DNA of 64,000 nucleotides from Aidingimonas lacisalsi (GTDB lineage: Bacteria; Pseudomonadota; Gammaproteobacteria; Pseudomonadales; Halomonadaceae): contig NZ_VRYH01000005.1 in NCBI RefSeq assembly GCF_008079445.1, positions 62,001-126,000 on the forward strand, given 5' to 3'. A model generated the notes under the pieces. It was not told where the DNA came from, did not search any database, and was given only the letters and a program-made list of their open reading frames with translations. Of this stretch, positions 36,826-45,959 are shown piece by piece (within the stretch, counting starts at the first letter, position 1; each line of letters starts with the position of its first letter). The position numbers and the translations under genes are program-made.

Positions 36826-37191
36826 TTATGAATGGGCAGGACGGGCAGTACGAGTCGCAAGGGCCATGTCGAGAATCAGACCGATCAGGCCGACGACCAT
36901 GGCCACGCAGATCCACCACTGGTGCAGGAGGAATCCTGCGAAGAAGGTACCGGCGAGACCCAGCAAGATCAGCACGCGCCAGGCGTTGCGCGCGGCGTTC
37001 CCTTTCAGGGCAGGCAAGATGAGCGCCATGATGGCCAAAGCAATGGTGGCCAGAATGGCGACAAGCGCGCCGAGTGTACCTGTCACCCCGGTAAGCGGGG
37101 TGAAATACGCATAGAGCGCGATGGCAGCCCCGACGAGCGAGGCCACCAGAAGGACGATGGCGCCCAATCTTGGCGAACGAGATCGTGGCAT
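36826..37191 (-). CDS. four-helix membrane protein, probable anchor of the PQQ dehydrogenase
   Basis: This 121-aa protein is almost entirely four hydrophobic helices (about residues 8-32, 38-60, 70-90 and 93-113) with a basic N-terminus (PRSRSPR) and a basic C-terminal tail. It resembles in size and character the N-terminal membrane domain of one-chain PQQ glucose dehydrogenases. It is the first gene of a two-gene operon, 11 bp before the periplasmic dehydrogenase. I infer membrane anchoring and a quinone contact; sequence identity to a named family is not established. Confidence 0.65.
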   Translation of the reverse strand: MPRSRSPRLGAIVLLVASLVGAAIALYAYFTPLTGVTGTLGALVAILATIALAIMALILPALKGNAARNAWRVLILLGLAGTFFAGFLLHQWWICVAMVVGLIGLILDMALATRTARPAHS

Positions 37192-37503
37192 GGCGTAGTT
37201 GTCTCCTTCCTTGTAGGACAGAACGGATCACCCGGCACGTCATTTCCGCCATTGGCTGACATCGCGCCAGGCACGAGGATCCAGGCGAAATGGATGTACC
37301 GCAAGCTAAGCCTTTAGTCGTAGCTCTCATGACTATTCTAGTAAAGGCATAAGAGAATAGCGATATTAACGCTGTAATGATTTTCAGACTAACCAAATGG
37401 ATTTCGGCTAGCCCCGAGGCGGGAACAAAAAAACGGCGGCCAACCGGCCGCCGGGAGCACAAATGTCATAGCGCCTGACCCAAGACAGCAAGACCGGGAT
37501 CAG
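37192..37503. other. 312-bp region between the anchor gene and the acyl-CoA dehydrogenase
   Basis: No gene is seen. It holds the dehydrogenase terminator (separate entry) and, nearer the anchor gene, a perfect 7-bp inverted repeat GCCTTTA (37310-37316) / TAAAGGC (37342-37348) with a 25-bp spacer. The repeat sits about 120-155 bp before the anchor start in an A/T-rich segment likely to contain its promoter. Confidence 0.55.
37427..37453 (-). terminator. rho-independent terminator after the DmdC-like gene
   Basis: CGGCGGCC (37434-37441), loop AACC, GGCCGCCG (37446-37453), followed on the minus strand by seven Ts (37433-37427). It starts 50 bp after the stop. Confidence 0.95.
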
Positions 37504-39309
37504 TCAGATAGCGAATCCCAGGCCAAGGGCATCGGCGTCCATGGCCATCAGCGACTCGGCCCCCGCCTGCATCGCCTGAGCATGAGCGCGTGTGCGGGGC
37601 AACAGCCGCTGATAATAGAAACGTGCGGTATCGAGCTTGGCGCGGTAGAAGGCATCCTCGTCCCCGCCGAGCGCTTCATGTGCCTGTCTGGCGGCACGTG
37701 CCCACAGGTATGCCAGAGCCACGTAGCCCGAATACATCAGGTAGTCGACACTCGCCGCCCCCACGTCTTCACGATCGTTCATCGCCTTCATGCCGATGCC
37801 CATGGTCAGCTCGCCCCACTCGGCATTGAGCCTGGATAGTGGCTCGATGAACTCCTCGAGAGCCGTATTGTCCGCTTCTGCCTGGCAGAACTTGTGAATC
37901 TCCTTGGTGAAGATCCTGAGCGTCTCGCCCTGGTTCATCAACACTTTACGGCCCAGCAGGTCGAGTGCCTGAATGCCGGTCGTGCCCTCATAGAGGCGAG
38001 TGATGCGGGCATCCCGCACTCGTTGCTCCATGCCCCATTCCTGAATGTAGCCATGGCCGCCGAACACCTGGACGCCTTCATTGGTCGCTTCGAAGCCCAC
38101 TTCGGTCAGAAACGCCTTGACGATCGGTGTCAGCAAGCCCAACAGACTTTCGGCCCGTTCACGCTCGTCGGCATCCTGGCCGTGTTCGACCACATCGACC
38201 ATGCGGGCGGTATACATCACCAGCATGCGCCCCCCTTCGGCGAAGGCCTTCTGAGTCAACAGCATGCGACGAACATCCGGGTGCGCGATAATCGGGTCAG
38301 CCGGCTTGTCGGGCGTCTTGGCACCCGACAATGCCCGCATCTGCAAGCGATCCCGCGCATAGGCAAGCGCATCCTGAAAACTCGCTTCCATGAGCCCCAA
38401 CCCCTGAATGCCGACCCCGATACGTGCCACATTCATCATGGTGAACATGCATGCCAGGCCCTTGTGTGGTTCGCCCACGAGGAACCCTTCGGCATCATCG
38501 AAATTCATGACACAGGTCGAATTGCCATGAATTCCCATCTTGTGTTCCAGGGAACCGCAGAGGACCCCGTTGCGTTCGCCGGGACTGCCCGCCGCGTCCG
38601 GCAGGAATTTCGGCACCACGAACAGGGAAATGCCCTTGGAGCCCTCCGGCGCATCAGGTAGTTTGGCCAGCACCAGATGGACGATGTTCTCGGCCAGATC
38701 GTGCTCGCCGGCAGAGATGAAAATCTTGGTGCCGCTGATCGCATAGGCACCGTCGTCGGTGGGGACGGCACGCGTCTTGATCAGGCCCAGATCGGTCCCG
38801 CAGTGCGGTTCGGTCAAGCACATGGTGCCGGTCCACTCACCCTCGACCAGCCTGCTCAGGTAGGTCGCCTTCTGTGCATCGCTACCATGATGACGCAAGG
38901 CGTCGGCGGCACCTTGTGAGAGGCCGGGATACATTCCCCATGCCAGATTGGTGGCGCAGATCATCTCGGAAAGTGCCATACCCAGCGAGTGTGGCAACCC
39001 CTGCCCACCGAATTCCGGCTCGGCGGAGAGCCCCGGCCATCCGCCATCAACGTACTGTCGATACGCCGCCTTGAAGCCCCTGGGGGTCTTGACCTCGCCA
39101 CCTTCCAGCAGACACCCCTCCCTGTCACCACTCTGGTTGAGCGGTAACAGCACCTCACGGGTAAAACGTGCACCTTCCTCCAGGATCGCATTGACGATAT
39201 CCGGCGTCGCCTCATCGCCACCCGGCAATCGGGCGTAATGACAGGGAAAAGCGAACATTTCGTCCATGACAAAACGCAAATCGCGAAGGGGGGCCTGATA
39301 GTCGGGCAT
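37504..39309 (-). CDS. acyl-CoA dehydrogenase, DmdC-like long form
   Basis: This 601-aa FAD enzyme carries the extra N- and C-terminal segments of the 3-methylmercaptopropionyl-CoA dehydrogenase (DmdC) group. Motifs are MCLTEPHCGTDLGLIKTRA (flavin contact), FGGHGYIQEWGMEQRVRDARI and YEGTTGIQALDLLGRK, whose Glu is the catalytic base. Despite the family name, many members act on ordinary acyl-CoAs and no other DMSP genes are nearby. ATG 39309 has CAGGAG 8 nt upstream. Two copies of the fadE-type operator lie in front, suggesting control by the fatty-acid regulator. Confidence 0.92.
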   Translation of the reverse strand: MPDYQAPLRDLRFVMDEMFAFPCHYARLPGGDEATPDIVNAILEEGARFTREVLLPLNQSGDREGCLLEGGEVKTPRGFKAAYRQYVDGGWPGLSAEPEFGGQGLPHSLGMALSEMICATNLAWGMYPGLSQGAADALRHHGSDAQKATYLSRLVEGEWTGTMCLTEPHCGTDLGLIKTRAVPTDDGAYAISGTKIFISAGEHDLAENIVHLVLAKLPDAPEGSKGISLFVVPKFLPDAAGSPGERNGVLCGSLEHKMGIHGNSTCVMNFDDAEGFLVGEPHKGLACMFTMMNVARIGVGIQGLGLMEASFQDALAYARDRLQMRALSGAKTPDKPADPIIAHPDVRRMLLTQKAFAEGGRMLVMYTARMVDVVEHGQDADERERAESLLGLLTPIVKAFLTEVGFEATNEGVQVFGGHGYIQEWGMEQRVRDARITRLYEGTTGIQALDLLGRKVLMNQGETLRIFTKEIHKFCQAEADNTALEEFIEPLSRLNAEWGELTMGIGMKAMNDREDVGAASVDYLMYSGYVALAYLWARAARQAHEALGGDEDAFYRAKLDTARFYYQRLLPRTRAHAQAMQAGAESLMAMDADALGLGFAI

Positions 39310-39357
39310 TTCGAACACTCCTGGAATCATCGGCGAGGCAGTGGGGCCAAACCACAC

Positions 39358-39373
39358 TCAAACACATGTTTGA
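39358..39373. promoter_or_regulatory. TCAAAC-N4-GTTTGA operator, copy 1
   Basis: TCAAAC-ACAT-GTTTGA has perfect 6-bp arms. It begins 49 bp upstream of the acyl-CoA dehydrogenase start, a position suited to promoter blocking. Its form fits a PsrA/FadR-like TetR-family repressor; the regulator is not encoded in this window. Confidence 0.75.
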
Positions 39374-39397
39374 AATTAGGGCCTCACCCTTAAGTAG

Positions 39398-39413
39398 TCA
39401 AGCGTTCGTTTGA
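39398..39413. promoter_or_regulatory. TCAAAC-N4-GTTTGA operator, copy 2
   Basis: TCAAGC-GTTC-GTTTGA matches the arms at 11 of 12 positions. Its start is 40 bp from copy 1, nearly four helical turns, so cooperative binding is possible. Confidence 0.65.
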
Positions 39414-39675
39414 GAAAGAAGACGAAATCGATCATCTCGGAGGCTGTCGGGTCTTCGACAACCCCTAGCCTATATCCCGCTTCGGGCAGGATCGAAGGCA
39501 TCAACGCATCCGGCAGGGTGGAACCTTTCCCGGCACCATGCATTATCAGTGTACGCAATCGCACATACACCTCACTCTCCCTCGGTGCATCATGAACCAC
39601 CCGCGAACGTCCAGGCACGTCCCACCGAGGCCGCAGACCACGGCATGGCGTACTGGATCCGACAGGAGCCCGCAG

Positions 39676-40695
39676 ATGGAAACCTCAGGGCAGAAACATG
39701 ACCTCACCAGCGAACCACGCGCCCTCATGCGTGCCTTGGGAGACTACCGCACGCCACGCATCGCCCGCAGCGTCGTCGAACTGCTGGTCACGCTGATTCC
39801 TTTCGCCTTCCTCTGGACCCTCTGCTGGGCGGCACTGGGCGCCGGCCACTGGCTCGGCCTGGTGCTCACCCTGCCCGCCGCCGGCTTTCTCGTGCGCCTG
39901 TTCATGATCCAGCATGACTGCAGCCATGGCGCCTTCTTCCCCTCAAAGCGCGCCAATGACTGGGTCGGACGGGCGATCGGCGTGCTGACCCTGACCCCCT
40001 TCGACTTCTGGCGCCATACCCACAGGCACCATCATGCCCATTCCGGCAATCTCGACCGCCCGCGTATCGGTGGCATCGACACCCTGACGGTCGAGGAGTT
40101 TAGCGCCCTGCCTCGCAACGAGAGGCTGCGTTACCGCCTCTATCGTCATCCCCTCGTCCTCTTCGCTCTCGGCCCTGCGTACCTATTCCTGCTAGACAAT
40201 CGATTGCCGGTAGGCTTCATGCGCGCAGGCTGGATGCCTTGGCTGAGCACAATGACGACCAATGTGGCCATCCTGGTCCTCGTCGCCGCCATGATGTGGC
40301 TGGTGGGTATCGGCCCCTTCCTGCTCGTGCAACTGCCGATCACACTGCTCGCCGGAACGATCGGTGTCTGGCTCTTCTATGTCCAGCACCAGTTCGAGGA
40401 CACCTTCTGGGAGCACGACCCTGACTGGACCTTCCAGGAGGCGGCGCTGCACGGTAGCTCACACTATGACCTGCCCGGCATCTTGCGTTGGTTTACCGCG
40501 AACATCGGGGTGCACCATGTCCATCACCTATGCAGCCGTATTCCCTTTTACCGCCTGCCCGATGTGCTGCGCGATTATCCCGAACTGCGTGGTATCGGCC
40601 GCCTCACCCTATGGCAGAGCCTCGCATCGGTGCGGCTGGTCCTGTGGGACGAAGAGAAGCACCGCCTGGTGAGCTTCAGGGAGGCAAGTGACTGA
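39676..40695 (+). CDS. membrane fatty acid desaturase
   Basis: This 339-aa di-iron desaturase has three histidine boxes: QHDCSHGAF (HxxxH, about residue 83), HTHRHHHAH (about 115) and GVHHVHHL (HxxHH, about 280), with paired hydrophobic helices between. It inserts a double bond in membrane acyl chains using O2 and a reductant. The pattern is that of the delta-12/omega-6-like bacterial group; regiospecificity is not readable. ATG 39676 has AGGAG 7 nt upstream. It may be important for fluidity under salt or cold stress (inference). Confidence 0.9.
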   Translation: METSGQKHDLTSEPRALMRALGDYRTPRIARSVVELLVTLIPFAFLWTLCWAALGAGHWLGLVLTLPAAGFLVRLFMIQHDCSHGAFFPSKRANDWVGRAIGVLTLTPFDFWRHTHRHHHAHSGNLDRPRIGGIDTLTVEEFSALPRNERLRYRLYRHPLVLFALGPAYLFLLDNRLPVGFMRAGWMPWLSTMTTNVAILVLVAAMMWLVGIGPFLLVQLPITLLAGTIGVWLFYVQHQFEDTFWEHDPDWTFQEAALHGSSHYDLPGILRWFTANIGVHHVHHLCSRIPFYRLPDVLRDYPELRGIGRLTLWQSLASVRLVLWDEEKHRLVSFREASD

Positions 40696-40895
40696 TCTGT
40701 CGGGAGTCCCTCATCAGCGAAGGCTGGCCCTTCCGTGGACTCGTGGCTGCCCTATGATCATGCCAAGCAGCTAGGTGGCACGACGCGAGGCGCACCGTCT
40801 GACAGGGGTGAGGGGTGGCCCCGCACCCGGGAATAACGCCCAACAGGGCAGGAAGCGGCACAAGATGTCATCGTGGAGGGCGAAAGCGTCTCTCC

Positions 40896-41663
40896 TTACT
40901 GCATCCTGATGCCGCCATCAAGGCGGATCACCTCGCCATTGAGCATCGGGTTGGTGATGATCTGTTCGGCCAGTTGTGCGTATTCGGACGGTTTTCCAAG
41001 ACGTTTGGGGAAGGGAACGGCGGAGGAAAGCGCGGCGACAGCCTCGTCGGGCAGGTCACTCATCATCGGGGTCTCGAAAATCCCGGGAGCGATGCACATG
41101 ACACGGATCCCATGGCGGGCCAATTCCCGCGCCAGCGGCAGCGTCATACCGGCGACCCCGGCCTTGGACGCACTGTAGGCGGCCTGCCCGACCTGACCAT
41201 CGAATGCCGCGATCGACGCCGTGGTGACGATCACGCCACGTTCGCCCTCGTCGTTCGGGGTATTATCGGTCATGGCGGCGGCTGCCAGGCGGAGTACATT
41301 GAAGGTGCCGATCAGATTGACATGGATCGTCCGAGCATAGGCAGCGAGATCGGCGGGCTGCCCTTCGCGATCGACCAGTTTGGCCACGCTGACGATACCG
41401 GCACAGTGGATCACGCCATGCAGTTCGTTCGCTTCACCGGCCATCACGGCCTTGTCCACGGCCGCCTGCATATCCTCTTCGCGGGTGACATCCCCCTGCA
41501 CCGCCAGAGCCGCATCCCCCAGTCGTCGGGCATGATCGTCTATGCGCTCATCGAGATCGCACAGCACCACCTGCGCACCGCCGGCCACCAGGCGTTCAGC
41601 GGTAGCGGCACCCAGGCCCGAGGCAGCCCCGGTGATCAGAAAGGTATTGTTCCGGATATGCAT
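40896..41663 (-). CDS. short-chain dehydrogenase, 3-hydroxyacyl-CoA dehydrogenase type II-like
   Basis: This 255-aa SDR has cofactor motif [16 protein letters not shown] (residues about 10-25), an Asp after the second strand (LCDLD) indicating NAD+ preference, catalytic Ser in [15 protein letters not shown] and YSASKAG. The C-terminal [33 protein letters not shown] is typical of the HSD17B10/HADII group. It would oxidise 3-hydroxyacyl-CoA to 3-ketoacyl-CoA. ATG 41663 has GAGG 9 nt upstream; a GTG five codons earlier is possible. The divergent thiolase would take the next step. Confidence 0.88.
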   Translation of the reverse strand: MHIRNNTFLITGAASGLGAATAERLVAGGAQVVLCDLDERIDDHARRLGDAALAVQGDVTREEDMQAAVDKAVMAGEANELHGVIHCAGIVSVAKLVDREGQPADLAAYARTIHVNLIGTFNVLRLAAAAMTDNTPNDEGERGVIVTTASIAAFDGQVGQAAYSASKAGVAGMTLPLARELARHGIRVMCIAPGIFETPMMSDLPDEAVAALSSAVPFPKRLGKPSEYAQLAEQIITNPMLNGEVIRLDGGIRMQ

Positions 41664-41786
41664 CGTCGTTGCCCTCACCCGTCACGACATTGATCCTATT
41701 TACACAAGCGTTTGCATGATTATGCTTGAAAAAACCATCGCCCCCATGCGGGGTCAACGAGAGTATAGACTCTCCGGAGATTCGAG

Positions 41787-42971
41787 ATGTCACGTGATGA
41801 CGTAGTGATTCTTGCCGCAGCCCGCACCCCGATGGGCAGTCTGCAAGGCAGCCTGTCGAGCCTGACGGCCCCTGCCCTGGCTGCTGTGGCGATTCGCGCC
41901 GCGCTTACGCGAGCCAACCTCCCTGCCGATGCGATCGACGAAGGCTTTCTGGGGTGTGTGCTACCCGCCGGTGTCAAGCAGGGACCGGCGCGTCAAGCGA
42001 TGCGCCAGGCCGGCATCCCGGATGCCAGCGGCGCCACGACCATCAACAAGCTCTGCGGCTCGGGCATGAAAACCGCGATGCTGGCCCACGACCTGATCCG
42101 TGCCGGTAGTGGCGACATCATGCTGGCCGGGGGCATGGAGTCGATGTCGAATGCCCCTCACCTGCTCCTCAGGGCACGTACGGGTTACCGATTGGGGCAT
42201 GGCGAGTTGAAGGACCACATGTTCCACGATGGCCTCGAGGATGCCGATACCGGTCAGTTGATGGGCCAGTTCGCCCAGCAGGTTGCCGACGAACGCGGCT
42301 ACTCGCGCGAGCGTATGGACGACTTCGCCATTGCCTCACTGGAACGTGCCATGGCAGCACACAATGCCGGCCATCTGAGTGGCGAAATGGCAGCGGTCAC
42401 CGTGACCACCCGACAGGGAGAACACAGCGTCGATCATGATGAACAGCCCTTCCAGGCCAGACTCGACAAGGTCCGCCAGCTCAAGCCGGTCTTCGCCGGA
42501 GACGGCACCATCACGGCTGCCAACGCCAGTTCGATTTCCGATGGTGCCTCGGCCCTGCTCGTCGCCAGTCAGACAGCCGCCGACGCCCACGGCATTCGAC
42601 CGATCGCACGACTGCTGGGTCATGCCACGCGTTCGCGGCATCCCAGCGAGTTCACCATTGCCCCGGTCGGCGCCATCGGCCGGTTGATGGACAACCTCGG
42701 CTGGCAAGTGGATGACGTCGACCTGTTCGAAATCAACGAGGCATTCGCCGTGGTCACCCTACTGGCAATGGACGGCCTGAACCTCCCCCACGACAAGGTC
42801 AATATCTTCGGTGGTGCCTGCGCCCAGGGCCACCCGGTCGGTTCGACGGGCTCGCGCATCATCGCCACCCTGATCAACGCCTTGCGGGTCACCGGCGGAA
42901 AACGCGGTATTGCCGGGCTTTGCATCGGTGGTGGCGAGGCAACGGCTATCGCCGTGGAGCTTGAGGACTAG
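41787..42971 (+). CDS. thiolase (acetyl-CoA acyltransferase)
   Basis: This 394-aa thiolase has the nucleophilic Cys in NKLCGSGMK (about residue 89), then NEAFAV, the His in GACAQGHPVGSTG (about 350) and the second Cys in GLCIGGGEA (about 380). The complete set indicates an active enzyme. Both a degradative 3-ketoacyl-CoA thiolase and an acetoacetyl-CoA synthase are possible. The gene is divergent from the SDR across 123 bp, fitting a shared acyl-CoA degradation module. The Shine-Dalgarno sequence is GGAG 7 nt from the ATG. Confidence 0.93.
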   Translation: MSRDDVVILAAARTPMGSLQGSLSSLTAPALAAVAIRAALTRANLPADAIDEGFLGCVLPAGVKQGPARQAMRQAGIPDASGATTINKLCGSGMKTAMLAHDLIRAGSGDIMLAGGMESMSNAPHLLLRARTGYRLGHGELKDHMFHDGLEDADTGQLMGQFAQQVADERGYSRERMDDFAIASLERAMAAHNAGHLSGEMAAVTVTTRQGEHSVDHDEQPFQARLDKVRQLKPVFAGDGTITAANASSISDGASALLVASQTAADAHGIRPIARLLGHATRSRHPSEFTIAPVGAIGRLMDNLGWQVDDVDLFEINEAFAVVTLLAMDGLNLPHDKVNIFGGACAQGHPVGSTGSRIIATLINALRVTGGKRGIAGLCIGGGEATAIAVELED

Positions 42972-43091
42972 CCAGGCACTGTCAGATCGATACCCGCCAG
43001 TTCGCCGCTACCGATCCGTTCCAGCGTCAAACTACCGCTTGATGACATGCGACCTCCCTGTCATGTCACCTTTCCAGGTAACGATGATGAC

Positions 43092-43490
43092 TCATTTGAT
43101 CGTCCCGACCAGTGCTCTCACGCCGGCAAAGGTCGCGACACCAAGCCCGGTCATCAGCAACGATCCTCCGACGTGCAGGCCGATTCCCAGCAATGCCGCT
43201 CCCCATCGCCCCGCCTGCAGGTTGGCGAACATTTCGGCGGAAAAGGTGGAAAACGTCGTCAGTGCCCCCAGGAAACCGGTCACCAGAAACAGCCGCCACT
43301 CCGGCGATAACTGAGGCAGATAGGCAACCGCGGTCAACGCCAGGCCGATCAGCCAGGCCCCCAACCAATTGGCAATCAGCGTTCCGGGCGGGATAGCGGG
43401 AAACAAGGCATTGAGCCATAGACTGAGCCCCCAACGCAGGTTGGCGCCCAACACGGCGCCGGTGCTGATGGCCAGTATCGAAAGTCCCAT
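43092..43490 (-). CDS. crcB: fluoride exporter CrcB (Fluc channel)
   Basis: This 132-aa four-helix fluoride channel subunit begins [17 protein letters not shown] (conserved GAxxGAxxRW) and contains [15 protein letters not shown] and [17 protein letters not shown], the Fluc pore signature with TTFSTF. ATG 43490 gives the usual length; the upstream extension encodes no family sequence. No fluoride riboswitch is evident in the 5' region. Confidence 0.93.
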   Translation of the reverse strand: MGLSILAISTGAVLGANLRWGLSLWLNALFPAIPPGTLIANWLGAWLIGLALTAVAYLPQLSPEWRLFLVTGFLGALTTFSTFSAEMFANLQAGRWGAALLGIGLHVGGSLLMTGLGVATFAGVRALVGTIK

Positions 43491-43720
43491 GATCGTGTCG
43501 TCCTCGTGTCGATGGATGGGAAACACGCAGCGGACGCACACTGGTGCCTGCACACGCACCCGGAGCGCGCTGCGCAGGCATCATCAATCACGAACGTGAT
43601 GGTTCGGCGCTTGGGCCGGGAGGCATGCCATCTCCCGCTCGACGTTTTATCATTCACCCTGACTACCTTCAAGTCGTTCACCATTGGCTGGGTACGAGTC
43701 GCCTTGTTTATATACGTCCA

Positions 43721-43747
43721 TGCATATATGCTTTTAGCCATATATTC
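43721..43747 (+). promoter_or_regulatory. ArsR-type operator before arsH
   Basis: The element reads TGCATATATGCT, then TTTAGC, then CATATAT, i.e. two CATATAT half-sites 16 bp apart. The same layout, aligned base for base at most positions, lies before arsC (49081-49107) in gene orientation. It ends 16 bp before the arsH start. Confidence 0.7.
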
Positions 43748-43763
43748 CTGCCAGGAAGCGCTC

Positions 43764-44474
43764 ATGAACGATATCCCGAATCTGGACGACCACCTGTTTC
43801 GCATCCCGGATGCCAATACGTTGTTCGGGGCCCGGCCGTCACAACACCCGCCTCGCATCCTGTTGCTCTACGGATCGCTGCGGCAACGTGCCTTCAGCCG
43901 TCTGGCAGTGGAAGAAGCTGCGCGGTTACTGACCGCCATGGGTGCCGACACTCGGATATTCGACCCCAAGGGGTTGCCACTGCCCGACAGCGAGGACGCG
44001 TTGCATCCGAAGGTTCAGGAACTCCGCGAACTGGCCACCTGGGCCGAAGGCATGGTCTGGTGCTCTCCGGAACGCCATGGTTCGATGACCGGTATCATGA
44101 AAGCCCAGATCGACTGGATTCCGCTCACGCTGGGAGGCGTCCGCCCGACCCAGGGCAAGACACTCGCGGTCATGCAGGTCTGTGGCGGTTCGCAGTCGTT
44201 CAATACGGTCAATCAGTTGCGCGTGCTGGGCCGCTGGATGCGCATGTTGACCATTCCCAACCAGTCATCGGTACCCAAGGCGTTCCTGGAGTTCGATGAT
44301 AACGATCGCATGAAGGCCTCGCCCTTCTATGACCGCATCGTCGATGTCATGGAAGAGTTGATGAAATTCACGCTGCTGGTCCGCGATCGCAGCGACTATC
44401 TAACCGACCGTTATTCCGAACGCAGGGAAAGCGCCGAAGACGTCTCGCAGCGAGTCAATCAACGCGCGATGTAG
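43764..44474 (+). CDS. arsH: arsenical resistance NADPH-dependent flavoprotein ArsH
   Basis: This 236-aa flavodoxin-like protein has [25 protein letters not shown] (FMN phosphate loop GSLRxRSxSR-like), [25 protein letters not shown] and [23 protein letters not shown], all ArsH signatures. ArsH oxidises trivalent organoarsenicals and reduces flavins or quinones. ATG 43764 follows CAGGA and gives the common length of about 235 aa. It is followed 25 bp later by acr3. It probably shares ArsR control with the opposite arm of the island. Confidence 0.95.
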   Translation: MNDIPNLDDHLFRIPDANTLFGARPSQHPPRILLLYGSLRQRAFSRLAVEEAARLLTAMGADTRIFDPKGLPLPDSEDALHPKVQELRELATWAEGMVWCSPERHGSMTGIMKAQIDWIPLTLGGVRPTQGKTLAVMQVCGGSQSFNTVNQLRVLGRWMRMLTIPNQSSVPKAFLEFDDNDRMKASPFYDRIVDVMEELMKFTLLVRDRSDYLTDRYSERRESAEDVSQRVNQRAM

Positions 44475-44499
44475 TTGGCGTCCCGTACAGGAGCGATTC

Positions 44500-45582
44500 A
44501 TGTCACTTGATCGACACGCGATACAACAGAACACCGACCTTCCAACCACCGGCGACGGTATGGGACTGTTCGAGCGCTTGCTGTCACTGTGGGTGGCTCT
44601 GGCGATCGTCGCCGGGGTGCTGCTCGGCCAGTTCGCTCCGGCGGTGCCCGAGACGCTGTCACGTTTCGAATACGCCCAGGTGTCGATCCCGGTGGCCATC
44701 CTGATCTGGGCCATGATCTTTCCGATGATGGTGCAGATCGATTTCACCTCGATACTGGGCGTACGACGACAGCCCAAAGGGTTGATCATCACTACCACGG
44801 TCAACTGGCTCATCAAACCGTTCAGCATGTTCGCCATCGCCTGGTTCTTCCTGATGGTGCTGTTCGAGCCGCTGATCCCCGCTGAACAGGCGAGCCAGTA
44901 TCTGGCCGGTGCCATCCTGTTGGGAGCGGCCCCCTGCACCGCCATGGTTTTTGTCTGGAGCTTCCTGACGCGCGGCGACGCCGCCTATACCCTGGTGCAG
45001 GTCGCCCTCAACGACCTGATCATGCTATTCGCCTTTGCACCGATCGTGGTGTTGCTGCTCGGCCTCTCGGACATCAACGTGCCGTGGAACACGGTGGCGC
45101 TCTCCGTCATTCTCTACATCGTGATTCCGCTGACGGCCGGCTATCTCACCCGACGTACCCTGATCGCCCGTCACGGACAGGCCTGGTTCGATGACGTGTT
45201 CATGAAACGGATTGGTCCGGTCACCCCCATCGGTCTGATCCTGACCCTGGTACTGTTGTTCGCCTTCCAGGGCGAGGTGATCCTGTCCCATCCACTGCAT
45301 ATCGTACTGATCGCGATCCCCTTGATCGTGCAGACTCTGCTGATCTTTTTACTCGGCTATGGATGGGCAAAAGTCTGGCAGGTCCCCCACTGCGTCGCGG
45401 CTCCCGGCGCAATGATCGGTGCCAGTAACTTCTTCGAGCTGGCGGTAGCCGCCGCGATCGCACTATTCGGCCTGCAGTCCGGCGCGGCGCTGACCACGGT
45501 CGTCGGCGTGTTGGTGGAAGTGCCGCTGATGCTGGCCCTGGTACGCATTGCCAACCGTACCCGCCAGGCATTTCCGGGGTGA
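44500..45582 (+). CDS. acr3: arsenite efflux permease Acr3
   Basis: This 360-aa ten-helix permease of the BART superfamily exports arsenite. The essential Cys lies in GAAPCTAMVFVWS (fourth helix), and the conserved Glu in VGVLVEVPLML (ninth helix). IFPMMVQIDF and GASNFFELAVA are other Acr3 signatures. AGGAGC precedes the ATG by 6 nt. It is the second gene of the arsH-acr3 arm and is convergent with the ynfA end of the other arm. Confidence 0.96.
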   Translation: MSLDRHAIQQNTDLPTTGDGMGLFERLLSLWVALAIVAGVLLGQFAPAVPETLSRFEYAQVSIPVAILIWAMIFPMMVQIDFTSILGVRRQPKGLIITTTVNWLIKPFSMFAIAWFFLMVLFEPLIPAEQASQYLAGAILLGAAPCTAMVFVWSFLTRGDAAYTLVQVALNDLIMLFAFAPIVVLLLGLSDINVPWNTVALSVILYIVIPLTAGYLTRRTLIARHGQAWFDDVFMKRIGPVTPIGLILTLVLLFAFQGEVILSHPLHIVLIAIPLIVQTLLIFLLGYGWAKVWQVPHCVAAPGAMIGASNFFELAVAAAIALFGLQSGAALTTVVGVLVEVPLMLALVRIANRTRQAFPG

Positions 45583-45598
45583 TACGTTGCCTGGAAAG

Positions 45599-45925
45599 CT
45601 AGGCGGCACGTGGGGCGAGCAGTATCACCCCGGCCCCCAACAGACAAATCATGGCGCCCAGCAGATCCCAATGATCGGGCGTACGTTGCTCGACGATCCA
45701 TAGCCACAGCAGCGAGGCCAGAATGTAGATTCCGCCATAGGCAGCATAGGCGCGCCCGGCATAGTCGGCACTCGACAGGCTGAGCAGCCAGGCAAACAGA
45801 GCCAGACTTGCCATGCCGGGAAGCAGCCACATGATCGATTTATCCAGCCGCCACCAGTTCCAGAAGGCGAAGCAACCGGCGATTTCGGCTATGGCGGCGG
45901 CCATGTAGATCAACAAGGTCGGCAT
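45599..45925 (-). CDS. YnfA/UPF0060 small membrane protein
   Basis: This 108-aa four-helix protein of the UPF0060/YnfA family is recognised by [39 protein letters not shown] and the final [17 protein letters not shown]. The fold resembles SMR-type small multidrug exporters. It lies 34 bp after arsJ on the same strand and looks like the last gene of the arsenic operon; a role with arsenicals is only guilt by association. The Shine-Dalgarno sequence is GGAG. Confidence 0.9.
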   Translation of the reverse strand: MPTLLIYMAAAIAEIAGCFAFWNWWRLDKSIMWLLPGMASLALFAWLLSLSSADYAGRAYAAYGGIYILASLLWLWIVEQRTPDHWDLLGAMICLLGAGVILLAPRAA

Positions 45926-45959
45926 GCAGGTCTCCAGGCGGCATCGTGAGTGTGCCAGC

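Larger units (their letters stand above)
39310..39675. other. 366-bp divergent regulatory region, acyl-CoA dehydrogenase / desaturase
   Basis: No convincing gene is present: small frames on both strands (for example minus 39376-39618) lack family similarity and lie over the operators. Two TCAAAC-N4-GTTTGA-type sites (separate entries) sit close to the acyl-CoA dehydrogenase. The desaturase Shine-Dalgarno sequence AGGAG is at 39664-39668. Confidence 0.6.

Noticed and set aside
37504-39309. Calling the acyl-CoA dehydrogenase a DMSP-pathway DmdC
   Set aside because: No dmdA, dmdB or dmdD is nearby, and the family also includes general acyl-CoA dehydrogenases; only DmdC-like is supportable.
39376-39618. 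80-codon minus-strand frame between the acyl-CoA dehydrogenase and the desaturase
   Set aside because: It overlaps the second operator site and lacks a ribosome site or similarity; treated as non-coding.
43491-43560. Fluoride riboswitch before crcB
   Set aside because: I looked for the conserved riboswitch core upstream of the start and did not find it; the leader is short and the space is shared with the arsH side.
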